Shown: piece after piece, positions 54,541-62,850 of the stretch
Position numbering within the stretch: position 1 is the first letter of the stretch
Layout of the letters: every line of letters starts with the position of its first letter
Assembly (NCBI RefSeq): GCF_001500125.1
Contig: NZ_LQIV01000015.1
Span: forward strand, 1-64,000
Source of the DNA: Mycobacterium sp. IS-1742
GTDB lineage: Bacteria > Actinomycetota > Actinomycetes > Mycobacteriales > Mycobacteriaceae
DNA: 64,000 nt
Direction of reading: 5' to 3'
The notes under the pieces: generated by a model
The model's database searches: none
Told to the model about the DNA's origin: nothing
Seen by the model: the letters and a program-made list of their open reading frames with translations, nothing else
Translations under genes and position numbers: made by a program

Positions 54541-54578
54541 ATATACGAATATAAAAGCACGAAACATAGTTCGCATAT
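54541..54578. promoter_or_regulatory. AT-rich inverted repeat upstream of terC
   Basis: ATATACGAA (54541-54549) and TTCGCATAT (54570-54578) are inverted copies (8 of 9) around 20 bp that contain a third ACGAA. The segment is far richer in A+T than the surrounding chromosome and holds TATA-like -10 sequences on the minus strand. It is a likely promoter/operator of terC, about 40-75 bp from its start codon. Confidence 0.5.
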
Positions 54579-54608
54579 AGACCGCGCGTGGTGGCGGGGA
54601 AGGTCAGG

Positions 54609-55901
<1,293 letters not shown>

Positions 55902-55905
<4 letters not shown>

Positions 55906-56483
55906 CCGCTGAGCAGCGCGGTCGAGGCGGTGACCGCCGGCTCGAGGATCCCGCGCACGTCGCGCCCGTCCTCGACGAACAGCGCGGTCAGTTCCCGCAG
56001 ACCGCCGAGCAGGACGACCGCCAGCGGACGGCTCAACGGCGCCTTACCCGCCCTGCGGAACCCGGGACTGCTCGTCAGGCCGACCAGCATGTCGGTGAGC
56101 CGGTCGATCGCCCAGCGGTGCAGCGGTGTCGCCTGGGCGCCGAGGGCGGGCAGTTCACGGATCCAGCTCAGGGTGATCGCCGGCCGCGCGGCGATGTGGT
56201 CGACGTACGCTCCGACCGCCTGGCGGATCTGCTCGTCCCAGTCCGCGTGCTGATCCACCGCGGACCGGACACGCGCGATCAGCGCATCGTTGTTGTTGCG
56301 CAACAGTTCGACGAAGCACTCCTCCTTGCTGTCGAACCGGCCGTAGAAGGTGCGTTTGGAGGTGTGCGCATGCCGGACGATGTCGGCGACCGTGGTGTCC
56401 CGGTAACCCCGTTCGGCGATCGAGGAGGCCAGGCCGTCAAGCAGCCTGCCGCGATGGAGGTCGTCGCGTACGGCCCTCGTCAT
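55902..56483 (-). CDS. TetR-family regulator next to the CYP138-like gene
   Basis: A 193-residue TetR protein (HTH about 28-55, TVADIVRHAHTSKRTFYGRF; ligand domain with FDSKEECFVELLR). Its place before a P450 gene and msrA corresponds to M. tuberculosis Rv0135c. It is divergent from the P450; the 95 bp between them contain at least three dyads, suggesting that it represses both itself and the P450. The ligand is unknown. Confidence 0.9.
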
Positions 56484-56511
56484 GTCACCTCTCTACACCC
56501 TTGCATCGGGT

Positions 56512-56560
56512 GGTACCGGCCGGTACCGTACCTCATACGTATTCGGTACATCGCAGTACC
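56512..56560. promoter_or_regulatory. Cluster of three overlapping operators (TetR/P450 intergenic region)
   Basis: GGTACCGGCCGGTACC (56512-56527) is a perfect 16-bp palindrome. GTACC-TC-ATACGTAT-TC-GGTAC (56528-56549) is a 22-bp dyad with a palindromic centre. GGTAC-ATCGCA-GTACC (56545-56560) is a third. All are made of GGTAC/GTACC half-sites, with the last sharing a half-site with the second. Confidence 0.65.
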
Positions 56561-56578
56561 ACGACCGGCTGGAGTGCC

Positions 56579-57928
56579 ATGAGCGAAGCAATCGTTGCCG
56601 ACGTCCCCACCCCGAGCCCCCGCGCGGTGAACCTGCCGCCGGCCCTGCGCCTTCCGATGCCGGTGCAGGGCGCCGCGTACGCGTTCGCCCGCCGTCAACT
56701 GGTGTCCTGGATGGCACGCAGGCACGGACCCGCGTTCTGCATCAACATCCCGATGTTCGGCCGCACCGTGATCGTCGCCGACCCGCAGCTGGCCAAGCAA
56801 CTGTTCATGGCGCCCACCGATGACGTCGGCAACATCCAGCCCAACCTCAGCCGGATCCTCGGACCCGGCTCGGTGTTCGCGCTCGACGGGGCCGAACACA
56901 AACGGCGGCGCCGCCTGCTCACCCCACCGCTGCACGGCAAGAGCGTGAAGAACTACGAGAAGCTCTTCGAAGAAGAGACGCTGCGCGAATCGGTGAACTG
57001 GCCGGAAGGCCGGCCGTTCGAGACGCTCGAGCCGATGATGCGGATCACCCTCAACGTGATCCTGCGGGCGGTGTTCGGCGCCGACGGCGAGAAGCTCGAC
57101 GAACTGCGCCGCATCATCCCGCCGTGGGTCACGCTGGGCTCCCGGCTCGCGGTCGTCCCCAGCCCGCCACGCACCTTCGGCCGCTGGACGCCGTGGGGGC
57201 GGCTCGCCGACTACCGCAGGCGCTACGACGCGGTGATCGACCGCCTGATCGACGAAATCCGGTCCGACCCGCGCTTCGACGAACGTGACGACGTGCTGGC
57301 GCTGCTGCTGCGCAGCACGTACGAGGACGGTACGGAGATGTCGCGCAGCGAGATCGCCGACGAACTGCTCACCCTGCTCGCGGCCGGCCACGAGACGACG
57401 GCCTCGACGCTCGGCTGGGCCTTCGAGCGCATCAGCCGTCACCCCGAGGTGCTGGAGAAGCTCGTCGCCGAGGCCGCCACCGACGACAACGAATACCGTC
57501 AGGCGACGATCTACGAGGTGCAGCGCAACCGCACCGTGATCGACTTCGCCGGCCGCCACGTCTACGCGCCGACGTTCGAACTCGGCGAGTGGGTGATCCC
57601 GCGCGGCTACTCGATCGTGGTGGCGCTGGCCGAGATCCACGAGCAGGCCGACGAGTACGACGACCCGGAGCGGTTCTCGCCCGAACGGTTCGTCGGCTCG
57701 CGCCCGTCGCCGCTGGTCCACGTCCCGTTCGGTGGCGGCACCCGCCGCTGTATCGGCGCGGTGTTCGCGAACGTCGAGATGGACGTCGTCCTGCGGACGG
57801 TGTTGCGAAACTTCGTCATCGAGCCCACCACGGCACCGGGGGAGAAGGTGCACTCCCGCGGGGTCGCCTATACGCCGAAGGCCGGCGGGCAGGTCACCCT
57901 GCGCCGCCGGCCCCAGCCGCTGGCCTGA
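56579..57928 (+). CDS. Cytochrome P450, CYP138-like
   Basis: A 449-residue P450 with the proline-rich N-terminus common to eukaryote-like families, I-helix AAGHETTAS, K-helix E-x-x-R in IYEVQRNR, and heme loop FGGGTRRCIGAVFANVE with Cys391. Family features and the gene order TetR-P450-msrA correspond to Rv0135c-Rv0136-Rv0137c, so it is probably of the CYP138 type. Its natural substrate is not known. GGAG precedes the ATG at 56579; the operator cluster lies just upstream. It ends directly against the convergent msrA gene. Confidence 0.92.
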   Translation: MSEAIVADVPTPSPRAVNLPPALRLPMPVQGAAYAFARRQLVSWMARRHGPAFCINIPMFGRTVIVADPQLAKQLFMAPTDDVGNIQPNLSRILGPGSVFALDGAEHKRRRRLLTPPLHGKSVKNYEKLFEEETLRESVNWPEGRPFETLEPMMRITLNVILRAVFGADGEKLDELRRIIPPWVTLGSRLAVVPSPPRTFGRWTPWGRLADYRRRYDAVIDRLIDEIRSDPRFDERDDVLALLLRSTYEDGTEMSRSEIADELLTLLAAGHETTASTLGWAFERISRHPEVLEKLVAEAATDDNEYRQATIYEVQRNRTVIDFAGRHVYAPTFELGEWVIPRGYSIVVALAEIHEQADEYDDPERFSPERFVGSRPSPLVHVPFGGGTRRCIGAVFANVEMDVVLRTVLRNFVIEPTTAPGEKVHSRGVAYTPKAGGQVTLRRRPQPLA

Positions 57929-58444
57929 TCAGGCTGTCGCGTCCGCGCGCTTGGGAAGCTTCCAGTCCGGCCGCGGGAAGTGACAGGTGTAACCCCAGGG
58001 CATCCGCTCCAAGTAGTCCTGGTGTTCGGGTTCGGCCTCCCAGAACTCGGCGGCCGGCGTCACCTCGGTGACCACCTTGCCCGGCCACAGGCCGGACGCG
58101 TCGACATCGGCGATGGTGTCGAGCGCGACACGCTTCTGCTCGTCGTCGACGTAGAAGATCGCCGAGCGGTAACTCGTTCCGACGTCATTGCCCTGACGGT
58201 TCTTCGTCGTCGGGTCGTGGATCTGGAAGAAGAACTCCAGCAGGGCCCGGTAGTCGGTCTGCGCCGGGTCGTAGGTGATCTCGATCGCCTCGGCGTGGCC
58301 CGGGTGGTTGCGGTAGGTCGCGTTGGCGTTCTGCCCGCCGGTGTATCCGACGCGGGTCGACACCACGCCCGGCTGCTTGCGGATCAGGTCCTGCATACCC
58401 CAGAAGCAGCCGCCCGCCAGGATCGCCTTCTTGAATTCGGTCAT
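57929..58444 (-). CDS. msrA: Peptide methionine (S)-S-oxide reductase
   Basis: A 171-residue MsrA that repairs methionine-S-sulfoxide in proteins. The catalytic cysteine is in [11 protein letters not shown] (about residue 13); [24 protein letters not shown] and the C-terminal [14 protein letters not shown] are diagnostic. AAGGAGGAAG precedes the ATG. The ATG overlaps the msrB stop by 4 bp, so both stereoisomer reductases are made together. It corresponds to Rv0137c. Confidence 0.95.
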   Translation of the reverse strand: MTEFKKAILAGGCFWGMQDLIRKQPGVVSTRVGYTGGQNANATYRNHPGHAEAIEITYDPAQTDYRALLEFFFQIHDPTTKNRQGNDVGTSYRSAIFYVDDEQKRVALDTIADVDASGLWPGKVVTEVTPAAEFWEAEPEHQDYLERMPWGYTCHFPRPDWKLPKRADATA

Positions 58445-58938
58445 CGCGCTTCCTCCTTGGTGTCGAACAGCGTCGTGTACTCGCCATATCCTTGCGCCTC
58501 GAGGTCGTCGAGGTGGATGAACCGCAGCGCCGCGGAGTTGATGCAGTACCGCAGCCCGCCCTCGGCGCGGGGACCGTCGGTGAAGACGTGGCCGAGGTGG
58601 CTGTCGCCGTGCGCCGAGCGCACCTCGGTACGCAGCATCAGGTGGCTGAAGTCCCTCTTCTCCTTCACGTTGGCCGGTTCGATCGGCCGGGTGAAACTCG
58701 GCCATCCGCTGCCGCTCTCGAATTTGTCGACCGAGGCGAACAGCGGTTCGCCCGACACGACGTCGACGTAGATGCCCGGCTCGTGGTTGTCCCAGTACTC
58801 ACCGGTGAACGGCCGCTCGGTGCCGTTCTCCTGGGTGACGTGATACTGCTGGGGCGACAGCGCATTCACCGCGGCGGGGTTCCGGTTGTAGCTCGTGTTT
58901 TTCTGTTGGCTCGTGTTATTCAAACGACCGTGTGCCAC
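58441..58938 (-). CDS. msrB: Peptide methionine (R)-S-oxide reductase lacking the zinc cysteines
   Basis: A 165-residue MsrB with [23 protein letters not shown] and the catalytic cysteine in [12 protein letters not shown]. The two CxxC pairs that hold structural zinc in many MsrB proteins are missing: the first is VDVVSGE and the second is VRSAHGD. Zinc-free MsrB forms are known. The start is the GTG at 58938 (GAGGAGG just upstream); an ATG two bases earlier (58940) is out of frame. The N-terminal 20 residues are Asn/Gln-rich and divergent. Confidence 0.92.
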   Translation of the reverse strand: MAHGRLNNTSQQKNTSYNRNPAAVNALSPQQYHVTQENGTERPFTGEYWDNHEPGIYVDVVSGEPLFASVDKFESGSGWPSFTRPIEPANVKEKRDFSHLMLRTEVRSAHGDSHLGHVFTDGPRAEGGLRYCINSAALRFIHLDDLEAQGYGEYTTLFDTKEEAR

Positions 58939-59047
58939 ATGACCTCCTCGTGTGCACCCTCTACAACCGTAGGCCGCCGCGCGATCATCCCTGCTCGCCG
59001 CGTGTTCACCCTCGACAAATATGGATAGAACGTGTTTCAGTTCTGGT

Positions 59048-59557
59048 GTGACGGACACGGCCCCTGCCAGGTTCACCAGCGCCGAGTTGACCGCGGCGTT
59101 CGCGACGTTCGAGGAGACCGTCGCCCACGCGGCGCAGACCCGCGACTGGGATCCGTGGGTCGATCAATACACCCCCGACGTCCTCTACATCGAACACGCC
59201 GCAGGCACCATGCGCGGGCGCGAAGAGGTCAGGCCGTGGATCTGGAAGACGATGACGACCTTCCCGGGCAGCTACATGACCGCGTTCCCGGCGCTGTGGT
59301 CGGTCGCCGACGAAGCCACCGGGCGGATCATCTGCGAACTCGACAACCCGATGCGCGACCCCGGTGACGGCACGGTCATCAGCGCGACGAACATCTCGAT
59401 CATCACCTACGCCGGTAACGGTCAGTGGTCCCGGCAGGAGGACGTCTACAACCCGCTGCGGTTCGCCTCCGCGACGGCGAAGTGGTGCCGCAGGGCGGCC
59501 GAACTGGGCACGCTGACCGATGAGGCGGCGGCGTGGATGAAGAAGTACGCCCGGTGA
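59048..59557 (+). CDS. SnoaL/NTF2-like protein, Rv0138-like
   Basis: A 169-residue protein with an NTF2-like fold ([32 protein letters not shown]; later [21 protein letters not shown]). Length and place after msrA correspond to Rv0138. Such proteins can be hydratases, isomerases or binding proteins; the activity is unknown. The start is a GTG. A short dyad AGAAC-N8-GTTCT (59027-59044) lies just before it. Its stop overlaps the GTG of the epimerase gene. Confidence 0.85.
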   Translation: MTDTAPARFTSAELTAAFATFEETVAHAAQTRDWDPWVDQYTPDVLYIEHAAGTMRGREEVRPWIWKTMTTFPGSYMTAFPALWSVADEATGRIICELDNPMRDPGDGTVISATNISIITYAGNGQWSRQEDVYNPLRFASATAKWCRRAAELGTLTDEAAAWMKKYAR

Positions 59558-60564
59558 GCACCGCGCTGGTCATCGGCGCCAACGGCTTCCTCGGCTCCCA
59601 CGTCACCCGCCAACTCGTCGCCGACGGCCACGACGCCCGGGCGATGGTGCGCCCGAATGCGAAGACCATCGGCATCGACGACCTCGACGTGACCCGCTTC
59701 GTCGGGGACATCTGGGACGAGGCCACGTTGCGCGAGGCCATGTCCGGGTGCGACGACGTGTACTACTGCGTGGTCGACGCCCGCGGGTGGTTGCGCGATC
59801 CCGCGCCGCTGTTCCGTACCAACGTCGACGGCACCCGCAATGTGCTCGACGTCGCGGTCGAACTGCCGCTGCGCCGGTTCGTGTTCACGAGCAGCTACGT
59901 CACCGTCGGGCGACGCCGCGGACGGCGGTCCACCGAGGACGACGTCGTCGACGTACGCCGGGTGACCCCGTACGTCCGGTCTCGGGTGCAGGGCGAGGAA
60001 CTGGTCCTGCGGTACGCCAGGCAGCGCGGGCTGCCCGCCGTCGCCATGTGTGTGTCGACGACGTACGGCAGCGGCGACTGGGGACGCACCCCGCACGGCG
60101 CGATCATCGCCGGCGCCGCTTTCGGCAAGCTGCCGTTCGTGATGAGCGGGATCGAACTTGAAGCGGTCGGGGTCGACGACGCGGCCCGCGCCATGATCCT
60201 GGCCGGCGAGAAGGGCCGCGTCGGCGAGCGCTATCTGATCTCGGAGAAGATGATCAGCAACGCCGATGTCGCGCGCATCGCTGCGGAGGCCGCGGGCGTG
60301 GCGCCGCCGACGAAATCGCTTCCGCTGGCCGCGTCGTATGCGCTCGCCACGCTGGGCAGTGCGAAAGCACGGTTGCGGGGCACCGACGAGCGGCTGTCGC
60401 TGGAATCGCTGCGGTTGATGCGGGCCGAAGCCGAACTGGATCACAGCAAGGCGGTGCGGGAGCTGGGCTGGCAACCGAGGCCGGTCGAGGAGTCGATCCG
60501 CGAGGCCGCGCGGTTCTGGGTGGACCTGCGTGATGCCAAGCGGGAGAGCAAGAGTACGTCGTAG
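59554..60564 (+). CDS. NAD(P)-dependent epimerase/dehydratase, Rv0139-like
   Basis: A 336-residue extended SDR. The nucleotide-binding loop is VIGANGFLGSHV (about 6-17). Serines in FTSSYVTVG occupy the usual catalytic Ser/Thr position; the Tyr-x3-Lys motif seems replaced (PYVRSRVQGEE), with Arg in place of Lys, so catalysis may be altered. Similar proteins act on sterols, flavonoid-like ketones or sugars. It is coupled by a GTGA overlap to the SnoaL-like gene, as Rv0138-Rv0139. Confidence 0.87.
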   Translation: MSTALVIGANGFLGSHVTRQLVADGHDARAMVRPNAKTIGIDDLDVTRFVGDIWDEATLREAMSGCDDVYYCVVDARGWLRDPAPLFRTNVDGTRNVLDVAVELPLRRFVFTSSYVTVGRRRGRRSTEDDVVDVRRVTPYVRSRVQGEELVLRYARQRGLPAVAMCVSTTYGSGDWGRTPHGAIIAGAAFGKLPFVMSGIELEAVGVDDAARAMILAGEKGRVGERYLISEKMISNADVARIAAEAAGVAPPTKSLPLAASYALATLGSAKARLRGTDERLSLESLRLMRAEAELDHSKAVRELGWQPRPVEESIREAARFWVDLRDAKRESKSTS

Positions 60565-60577
60565 CGGGAGGTGTGCG

Positions 60578-60964
60578 ATGGTGGCTCCCCGATGGCACGC
60601 GCGGGCCAACCGCGTCGGCCTCAACCGGGTCGTCAAGTACATCGCGCCGTGGCTGCCCGGCTTCGGTGTCGTGGTGCACCGCGGCCGCAACTCCGGTAGG
60701 GAGTTCCGCACGCCGGTCAACCTGTTCCGCCGTCGCGGCGGGTTCGTGCTCGCATTGACCTACGGGTCGCATGCGGACTGGGTGCGCAACGTCGTCGCGG
60801 CGGGTGGATGTGAGGTCATCACGCGGCGCAGGCGGTACCGGGTGACCGACCCGCAGCTGTTCCTCGACGAGGACCGCTCCGAGATGCCGGCGGTGCCGCC
60901 GGTCCGGTACATCCTTGCCGCGGCCCGGGTTTCGGATTTCCTGTACCTGCGGATCGTGCAGTGA
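60578..60964 (+). CDS. Ddn-like deazaflavin (F420)-dependent nitroreductase family protein
   Basis: A 128-residue split-barrel protein of the Ddn/DUF385 group: VVVHRGRNSGREFRTPVNLFRR, FVLALTYGSHADWVRNVVAAGGCEV and the C-terminal DFLYLRIVQ. Members reduce quinones or nitro compounds with F420H2; M. tuberculosis Ddn activates nitroimidazole prodrugs. Substrate here unknown. GGGAG precedes the ATG. It is coupled to the next methyltransferase by a 4-bp overlap. Confidence 0.88.
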   Translation: MVAPRWHARANRVGLNRVVKYIAPWLPGFGVVVHRGRNSGREFRTPVNLFRRRGGFVLALTYGSHADWVRNVVAAGGCEVITRRRRYRVTDPQLFLDEDRSEMPAVPPVRYILAAARVSDFLYLRIVQ

Positions 60965-61770
60965 GCCGCGTCGACCTGCACGGGGCGTCCGAGACGATGC
61001 TGGCGACGCTGTACGCCAAGGCGCTCGACGCCCGGGCATCGGAGTCCGCGTTGCGGGACGCATTCGCCGGCGACATCGTCGGGCAGATCGAGTACGACTG
61101 GTCCCGGACCGGGATCACCCCGCGCAATGCGCTGTCGGTGGCGTTGCGGTCCAAGCACTTCGACGGCTGGGCGCGCCAGTTCCTCGCTGTGCATCCCGAA
61201 GCGGTGGTGCTGCACCTGGGCTGCGGACTGGACAGCCGCTACTACCGGCTCGAGCCGGGCCCTGGGGTCGAATGGTTCGACGTCGACTATCCCGACGTCG
61301 CGGCGTTGCGGGCGCGGTTCTATCCGGAGCGGGAGCACTGCCATGTCGTGGCCGCGTCGGTGACGGACGCGGGATGGCTGTCGTCGGTGCCGTCGGATCG
61401 CCCGACGCTGGTGGTCGCCGAGGGCGTGACGATGTATCTCACCGAAGCGGACGGTGTCGCGCTGCTGCGCCGTGTGGTAGGCCGATTCCCGTGTGGTGAA
61501 GTGCAATTCGATGCCTTCAACCGGTTCGGTATCGCGCTGGGGTGGACCAATACCCCGGTGCGGCGGGCGGGGGCGAGGCTGCACTGGGGGATCGGCGGAC
61601 CCGCTGACATCCTCGACGCGGTGCCCGGCACGCGGCTGCTGGCGTGGGTCCCGGTATTCGACTCCGACGCGTTCTCCGAGCTGACATTCGGCTACCGGGC
61701 GATGGCGGCCGTGATGAACCGGGTGCCGGGCCTGCGGACGATGGCACAGTTCCACCGCTACGCGTTCTGA
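60961..61770 (+). CDS. COG3315-type SAM-dependent methyltransferase
   Basis: A 269-residue O-methyltransferase-like protein of the leucine-carboxyl-methyltransferase/polyketide group (COG3315), a family expanded in mycobacteria (Rv0145/Rv0146 and others). Motif I is VVLHLGCGLDSRYYRL; the following acidic motif is WFDVDYPDVAALRARFYPE; motif IV is TLVVAEGVTMYLTEADGV. The substrate is unknown. The GTG start overlaps the Ddn-like gene. It ends 57 bp before the convergent DUF4262 gene. Confidence 0.9.
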   Translation: MSRVDLHGASETMLATLYAKALDARASESALRDAFAGDIVGQIEYDWSRTGITPRNALSVALRSKHFDGWARQFLAVHPEAVVLHLGCGLDSRYYRLEPGPGVEWFDVDYPDVAALRARFYPEREHCHVVAASVTDAGWLSSVPSDRPTLVVAEGVTMYLTEADGVALLRRVVGRFPCGEVQFDAFNRFGIALGWTNTPVRRAGARLHWGIGGPADILDAVPGTRLLAWVPVFDSDAFSELTFGYRAMAAVMNRVPGLRTMAQFHRYAF

Positions 61771-61827
61771 CGCGCAATTCCCGCTTTCCGTTCGGCGCAT
61801 TCCTGGGTCTGGCCGCTCCTTTTGTCT

Positions 61828-62328
61828 TCAGTCCGGCGCCGGTGGTGTTGACCGATGCAGTGGACAGCGAGTCTCCCGCTGGCCGAGCACCGGCTGCCGC
61901 AGGCCCCCGGGGTTGAAGTCCGCAGACCACGGCCACCGGTACTGGTCGTCGGCCCAGACGAGCTGCAGCGCGCGCACGTCCCGCCCGTAGATGCCGATCG
62001 CCATTCCCATGTGCGCATCCGGCTGCGCCACCTCGACGAACTCCACCAGGGTGTCCGGCAGCGACATCACATCGCCCGCCAGGACAGGGCCGTCGTGCTT
62101 GATGCAGTAGCCCGCCACGGTGTTGAGCACCAGGAAAGCGCGTCTCTCGTCGACGGCCGTGATGAGGAGTTCGGGGAGCCCGCATTCGTGCAGACCGATG
62201 GTGTACGCGAACGGTGTTCGTTCGCTTTCGACGTACTGGACGGCCCACCCGTTCTTCAGGATCAGGCCGCGGACCACGTCGAGGTAGTCGTTCAGGGTGG
62301 CTTCCGGATGGTCGCAATGCCAGCACAT
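61828..62328 (-). CDS. DUF4262-domain protein
   Basis: A 166-residue soluble protein with the DUF4262 pattern FAYTIGLHECGLPELLIT, and YGRDVRALQLVWADDQYRWPW near the C-terminus. The N-terminus begins CWHCDH, a possible metal site. The family has no established function. AAAGGTG precedes the ATG at 62328. The gene is divergent from the second small secreted protein, 205 bp away. Confidence 0.83.
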   Translation of the reverse strand: MCWHCDHPEATLNDYLDVVRGLILKNGWAVQYVESERTPFAYTIGLHECGLPELLITAVDERRAFLVLNTVAGYCIKHDGPVLAGDVMSLPDTLVEFVEVAQPDAHMGMAIGIYGRDVRALQLVWADDQYRWPWSADFNPGGLRQPVLGQRETRCPLHRSTPPAPD

Positions 62329-62466
62329 GGCCGCACCTTTCGTCGTCGTTGCGGCCAGCATGCGCCGGGGGTCTGACACCACTGCTCGCGGTGGCAGCAG
62401 CGGCAATGACCGACAGATCCTGCCACCCGTCGGTCAATCACTGCCAACCGGAATCACTGTCCTGAC

Positions 62467-62486
62467 CTGCTGGTTTGAACCATCAG
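62467..62486. promoter_or_regulatory. 20-bp dyad upstream of the second small secreted gene
   Basis: CTGCTGGTTT and GAACCATCAG pair at 8 of 10 positions (core TGGTT-TG-AACCA), 47 bp before the ATG at 62534. It could be an operator or a leader hairpin. Confidence 0.4.
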
Positions 62487-62533
62487 ACCGGCCAGGAAGC
62501 CTCCCGACCGAACGGAAACGAAGAGGTAAGGAC

Positions 62534-62785
62534 ATGAACAAGTTCGGATTCGCCACCATCGCCGCCAGCGCACTGGCCGCCGCGTTCCTGGGTCTGGCCA
62601 CCCCCGCCGCGCAGGCCGCGCCCTCGGGTGCGGGTAACGCCGCCGACACCATCAGCTCGCTGGACGACCGGGGTTACTCGGTGCGGGTGAACCATCAGGG
62701 CATGGTCAAGCCGCTCGACGAGTCGAGCATCGTGTCGGTGCGCTACGACAACGACGACCGCGTCGTCTACGTGACCGTCCGCTGA
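62534..62785 (+). CDS. Small secreted protein, paralogue of 48327-48575
   Basis: An 83-residue preprotein with a Sec signal peptide (MNKFGFATIAASALAAA, cleavage near AQA-AP, about residue 28). The mature part closely matches the protein at 48327: LDDRGYSVRVNHQGMVKPLD and the final VYVTVR. AGAGGTAAGG precedes the ATG. A GC-rich hairpin follows the stop. The function is unknown. Confidence 0.82.
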   Translation: MNKFGFATIAASALAAAFLGLATPAAQAAPSGAGNAADTISSLDDRGYSVRVNHQGMVKPLDESSIVSVRYDNDDRVVYVTVR

Positions 62786-62799
62786 TCGCGCACCAGACC

Positions 62800-62826
62800 A
62801 GGGGCGTCCCGAAACGGGGCGCCCCT
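62800..62826 (+). terminator. Hairpin terminator after the secreted gene
   Basis: AGGGGCGTCCCG (62800-62811) and CGGGGCGCCCCT (62815-62826) pair over 12 bp (one G-U) around AAA, 15 bp past the stop codon. There is no U-tract. Confidence 0.7.
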
Positions 62827-62850
62827 CGTGCTGGGTGCCAGAATCGTCCG

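Noticed and set aside
54504..54608. yybP-ykoY manganese riboswitch before terC
   Set aside because: The 105-bp region is too short and lacks the expected paired-loop pattern; only an AT-rich inverted repeat is seen.
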